DNA of 20,150 nt from Amoebophrya sp. AT5.2 (taxonomy: Eukaryota > Sar > Dinophyceae > Syndiniales > Amoebophryaceae): the NCBI GenBank assembly GCA_005223375.1, contig RXOD01004589.1, positions 1 to 20,150 of the forward strand, read 5' to 3'. Both the position numbers and the translations under genes were made by a program. Below, one piece after another: positions 18,275-20,150 of this stretch (its first letter is position 1; the number at the start of each line of letters is the position of its first letter). Below the pieces are notes generated by a model. The model had not been told where the DNA came from and searched no databases. It saw only the letters and a list, made by a program, of their open reading frames with translations.

Positions 18275-20150
18275 TCAGTAGCGGCCCGTGGCTTTGAGCA
18301 GGTTTGCGAATTGTGCACGGTTCCAGCCCAGGCTTTCCGCGAGTAAGCGGCCCATTTCTAGCCGCGTTTCGGTGTCGTTGTCTGGATCAGCGTTGATGAA
18401 CTTCAGTAGCACGTTCGTTACGTATTGTTTGTCCACTACCGTTTCCAGTCGCTTCTCCAGCACCTCCAGTTCCCTCGCTTTCTTGCGCAGCTGCGTGCTG
18501 CAGTTTGCCGCTTTCGGTGTGGTAGTTGTGCCGCCCGCGCCCTCCTCTTCCGCCGCCGCTGCGTTTTCCAGCAGCTCGTAGTAGTCCTGCTCCCTTCGCT
18601 GCAGTTTCTCCTCTAGCAAGCCGCGGGCCCGCTCCAGCTCCGCCAACTTGGGCTCCAGCTTCTGGCTCTCCGAGAGGGTCAGAGCGAGGGCCTCCTCCTT
18701 CGTCTGGATCGTCATGCGCAACATCTCGATCTCCTCCTGCTTGCCCTGGCACCGGTGGTACAACCCAAGTTACAGAAATTCGGGGTCCCCGAATCGCAAG
18801 AGACAACGGCGCTCCTCCTTGTGGTCCTTCTTCATCTTCCTTCGTTTACCTTGTACTTGTTCCCTCCGCAGATCTAGTCCGTTGTACCTCGATCAATCTT
18901 GCTTCTAGCAAGGATCGATCAAACCATCGATGGTTCCCGACCATCGATGAGGACCCTTCGTGGGCGCATCGATTCGATAGATCGATCGAGATGACATCAT
19001 CGATAGATGCCCATGCCAACACGGCACGAGAAGAATAGGGGCCGCAATCCATCTTTGAAGCCCTAGGCCGGGAAACGGATACGAATCCGAATGACAGTAC
19101 TTGTTCTCTAACTAAGTACCTTCTTGTATATCGCTTCGGGACAACGACTTCTGTGGCACAGCCTCTACACCTCTGTAATGGGACCGCTTCGGGCTGCGGT
19201 TGCGGAGGCGCGCTGCTATATCTATGCATCCAGCGGCACCCTTCCTTTGTAATTCTGGAACTGCTCTCCGCTGGGCAGCTCGCGCTCCTTGAGTTCCTCG
19301 TTTTCCTCGAGGAGGGTCTTGGCCGCGGACCGCAGTTTCGCATTCTCCTCTTCCTGCAGCTGCAGCTCCTCGCGCAGCTTCTCGCACTTGTGTTCCATAT
19401 CCACCAGCTCGACCACGGGCTCCCCGTTCTGTGGGGTCATAAATTCGTGCCGTTTGGTTTCCTGCTGCTTCATCAGTTCCTGCAGCTTCTCGTGGTACTC
19501 TTGTACCGTCTCCTGCAGTTGTTCCTGCAGTTTCCCGACTTCCCCCTGCAGCGCTTCGACGAGTCGGGATTGCTCCTCCGCCTCCGCATTCTTGTCCGCC
19601 AGCTCGCTGGCCGCGGCCGCCACCTGGCGCTCCCCGATTTTCACTTTCTCCTCCAGGAACGCGAGCTGTTGCTGCTGCGCGGCCACGGTCACGGAGGTCA
19701 TCTGCTCGGCCCCTTCTTCTTCTGCCGCCGCCGCCTCCGCCTGCTGCTGCAACCGTTTTCCCATTTCCTCGGCCGCCCGTAGCTGCTCCGTCAGCTCCTG
19801 CACCTGGGCACTTCCGCTCTCCGCCGCGGCGATGGCGCTCTGGAGTTCCCCGTTCGCCCGTTGCAGCGCAGCGTCTTGGTCCGCGAGCTTCTGCGCGAGC
19901 TCGCCCTTCGCACGCTCCGCTTCCCGCAACACGGCCTCTAGTGCTTCGACTTGCTGTGCTCGTTGGGATTCAAAAGCGGCATCGGCTTCTTTTCCCCCTT
20001 GAAGACGCTGCAGTTGTTCCGCGGTTTCTTCCCGCGCGGCCAGCAGCCTACTTTGCTGCTGCTCCACCTCCTCCGCGTGCTCCTTCTCCCTCTGCTCCAG
20101 TTGTTGCCGGAGGCGGTCCAGCTCCGAGGCCAGGCCCTCGGCTTTGGCTT
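18275..20150 (-). CDS. Golgin-like coiled-coil protein with C-terminal GRIP-like domain (5' truncated by window edge)
   Basis: Two exons are visible, 20150-19261 (open to the window edge) and 18763-18275; the stop is TGA 18277-18275. Nearly all of the sequence is heptad-patterned coiled coil rich in Glu, Gln, Leu and Ala (for example EQLQRLQ, EALEAVLREAERAKGELAQK). The last ~55 residues look like a GRIP domain: KQYVTNVLLKFI, an acidic spacer, then ETRLEMGRLLAESLGW. GRIP domains end golgins and bind Arl1-GTP through a conserved Tyr, here probably the Tyr in KQYVTN, placing the coiled coil on trans-Golgi membranes to tether vesicles. That function is known for the family; the assignment here rests on motif similarity and on the C-terminal position after a long coiled coil. 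An alternative is a generic myosin-tail or SMC-like coiled coil, but the C-terminal block argues against it. The joint proposed here reads GEQ followed by LYHRCQGKQEEIEML. Confidence 0.7.
18299..18439 (-). other. GRIP-like domain of the golgin
   Basis: The domain spans about 47 residues from VVDKQYVTNVLL to NRAQFANLL. It shows the hallmark order: an aromatic Tyr near the start, an N-V-L-L-K-F-I helix, a charged turn (DPDNDTE), then a second amphipathic helix with LLAESLGW followed by a third short helix. Only about seven residues follow before the stop, as is usual for GRIP proteins. Confidence 0.62.
18764..19260 (-). other. Golgin intron, apparently non-canonical, with terminal inverted repeats
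   Basis: I place the exon edges at GAGCAG|TTCC and TTGGG|TTGTAC, where a GTT in the same frame occurs on both sides. The 5' end AGTTCCAGAATTAC (19262-19249) is nearly the inverse of the 3' end GAATTTCTGTAACT (18781-18768). The 3' end TGTAACTTGGGTTG is almost the same as that of channel intron 4. A GT-AG alternative exists (AAAGGAAGG|GTGCC to GTGCCAG|GGC, 19239-18746, phase 0), but it keeps AT-ending codons on the donor side and discards coding-like TACCACCGGTGC on the acceptor side. Confidence 0.5.
18912..19004. repeat. Cluster of ATCGAT palindromes in the golgin intron
   Basis: Six ATCGAT hexamers fall within about 91 bp (18914, 18926, 18943, 18968, 18981, 18999). One is the core of a 14-bp perfect palindrome, AACCATCGATGGTT, at 18922-18935. 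Several half copies (GATCGATC, CGATAGAT) lie between them. The spacing is irregular, so this is not a simple tandem array. Confidence 0.8.

Noticed and set aside
18854..18893. Possible 38-nt microexon between an AG|GTACAAC and a TACAAG|GTAAAC in the golgin intron.
   Set aside because: Its phases (2 in, 1 out) fit neither flanking exon.
18846..19343. 165-codon minus-strand ORF across the golgin intron.
   Set aside because: It begins inside the golgin exon in a different frame and has no coiled-coil pattern; most of it is intron, including the ATCGAT cluster.

Overview
The window looks like nuclear DNA of a protist, most likely an alveolate of the dinoflagellate lineage. The reasons are long GC-rich coding stretches full of low-complexity sequence, every supported gene on the minus strand (a one-way array), a single-domain voltage-gated cation channel, and introns that do not all follow GT-AG. 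Several introns carry direct repeats at the splice sites or inverted repeats just inside them. That combination is reported for the syndinian parasite Amoebophrya, whose introns partly spread as transposable 'introner' elements. The genus is an inference; no rRNA, spliced-leader or organelle marker is present here to settle it.

Layout in the direction of transcription (right to left): (i) 20150-18275, the 3' part of a long coiled-coil protein ending in a GRIP-like domain, i.e. a golgin-type Golgi tether, with one intron of about 497 nt; (ii) 17416-16784, a small single-exon acidic Ala/Glu/Lys/Pro-rich protein; (iii) 15653-9141, a seven-exon cation channel, modelled here as 1660 residues, with one six-helix domain, a roughly 525-residue insertion between S1 and S2, and a long cytoplasmic tail with a degenerate EF-hand; (iv) 6103-611 (open up to about 6312), one uninterrupted ORF for a very large disordered RGG/His/Ser-rich protein that I do not recognise. 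Between them lie about 0.6 kb (left edge), 2.8 kb, 1.1 kb and 0.9 kb with no supported gene.

Nothing ties the four genes into one pathway, and I see no operon, phage, CRISPR or mobile protein-coding element. The most unusual signal is in the introns. Channel intron 4 and the golgin intron have no good GT-AG solution that keeps the coding frame and composition, yet both have terminal inverted repeats, short in-frame direct repeats, and a similar 3' end (TGTAACT(T)GGGTT). Channel intron 1 is flanked by an exact 9-bp direct repeat. Three other channel introns share the extended donor GTACTACT. The exon boundaries given here are my reconstruction from frame and phase and need transcript data.
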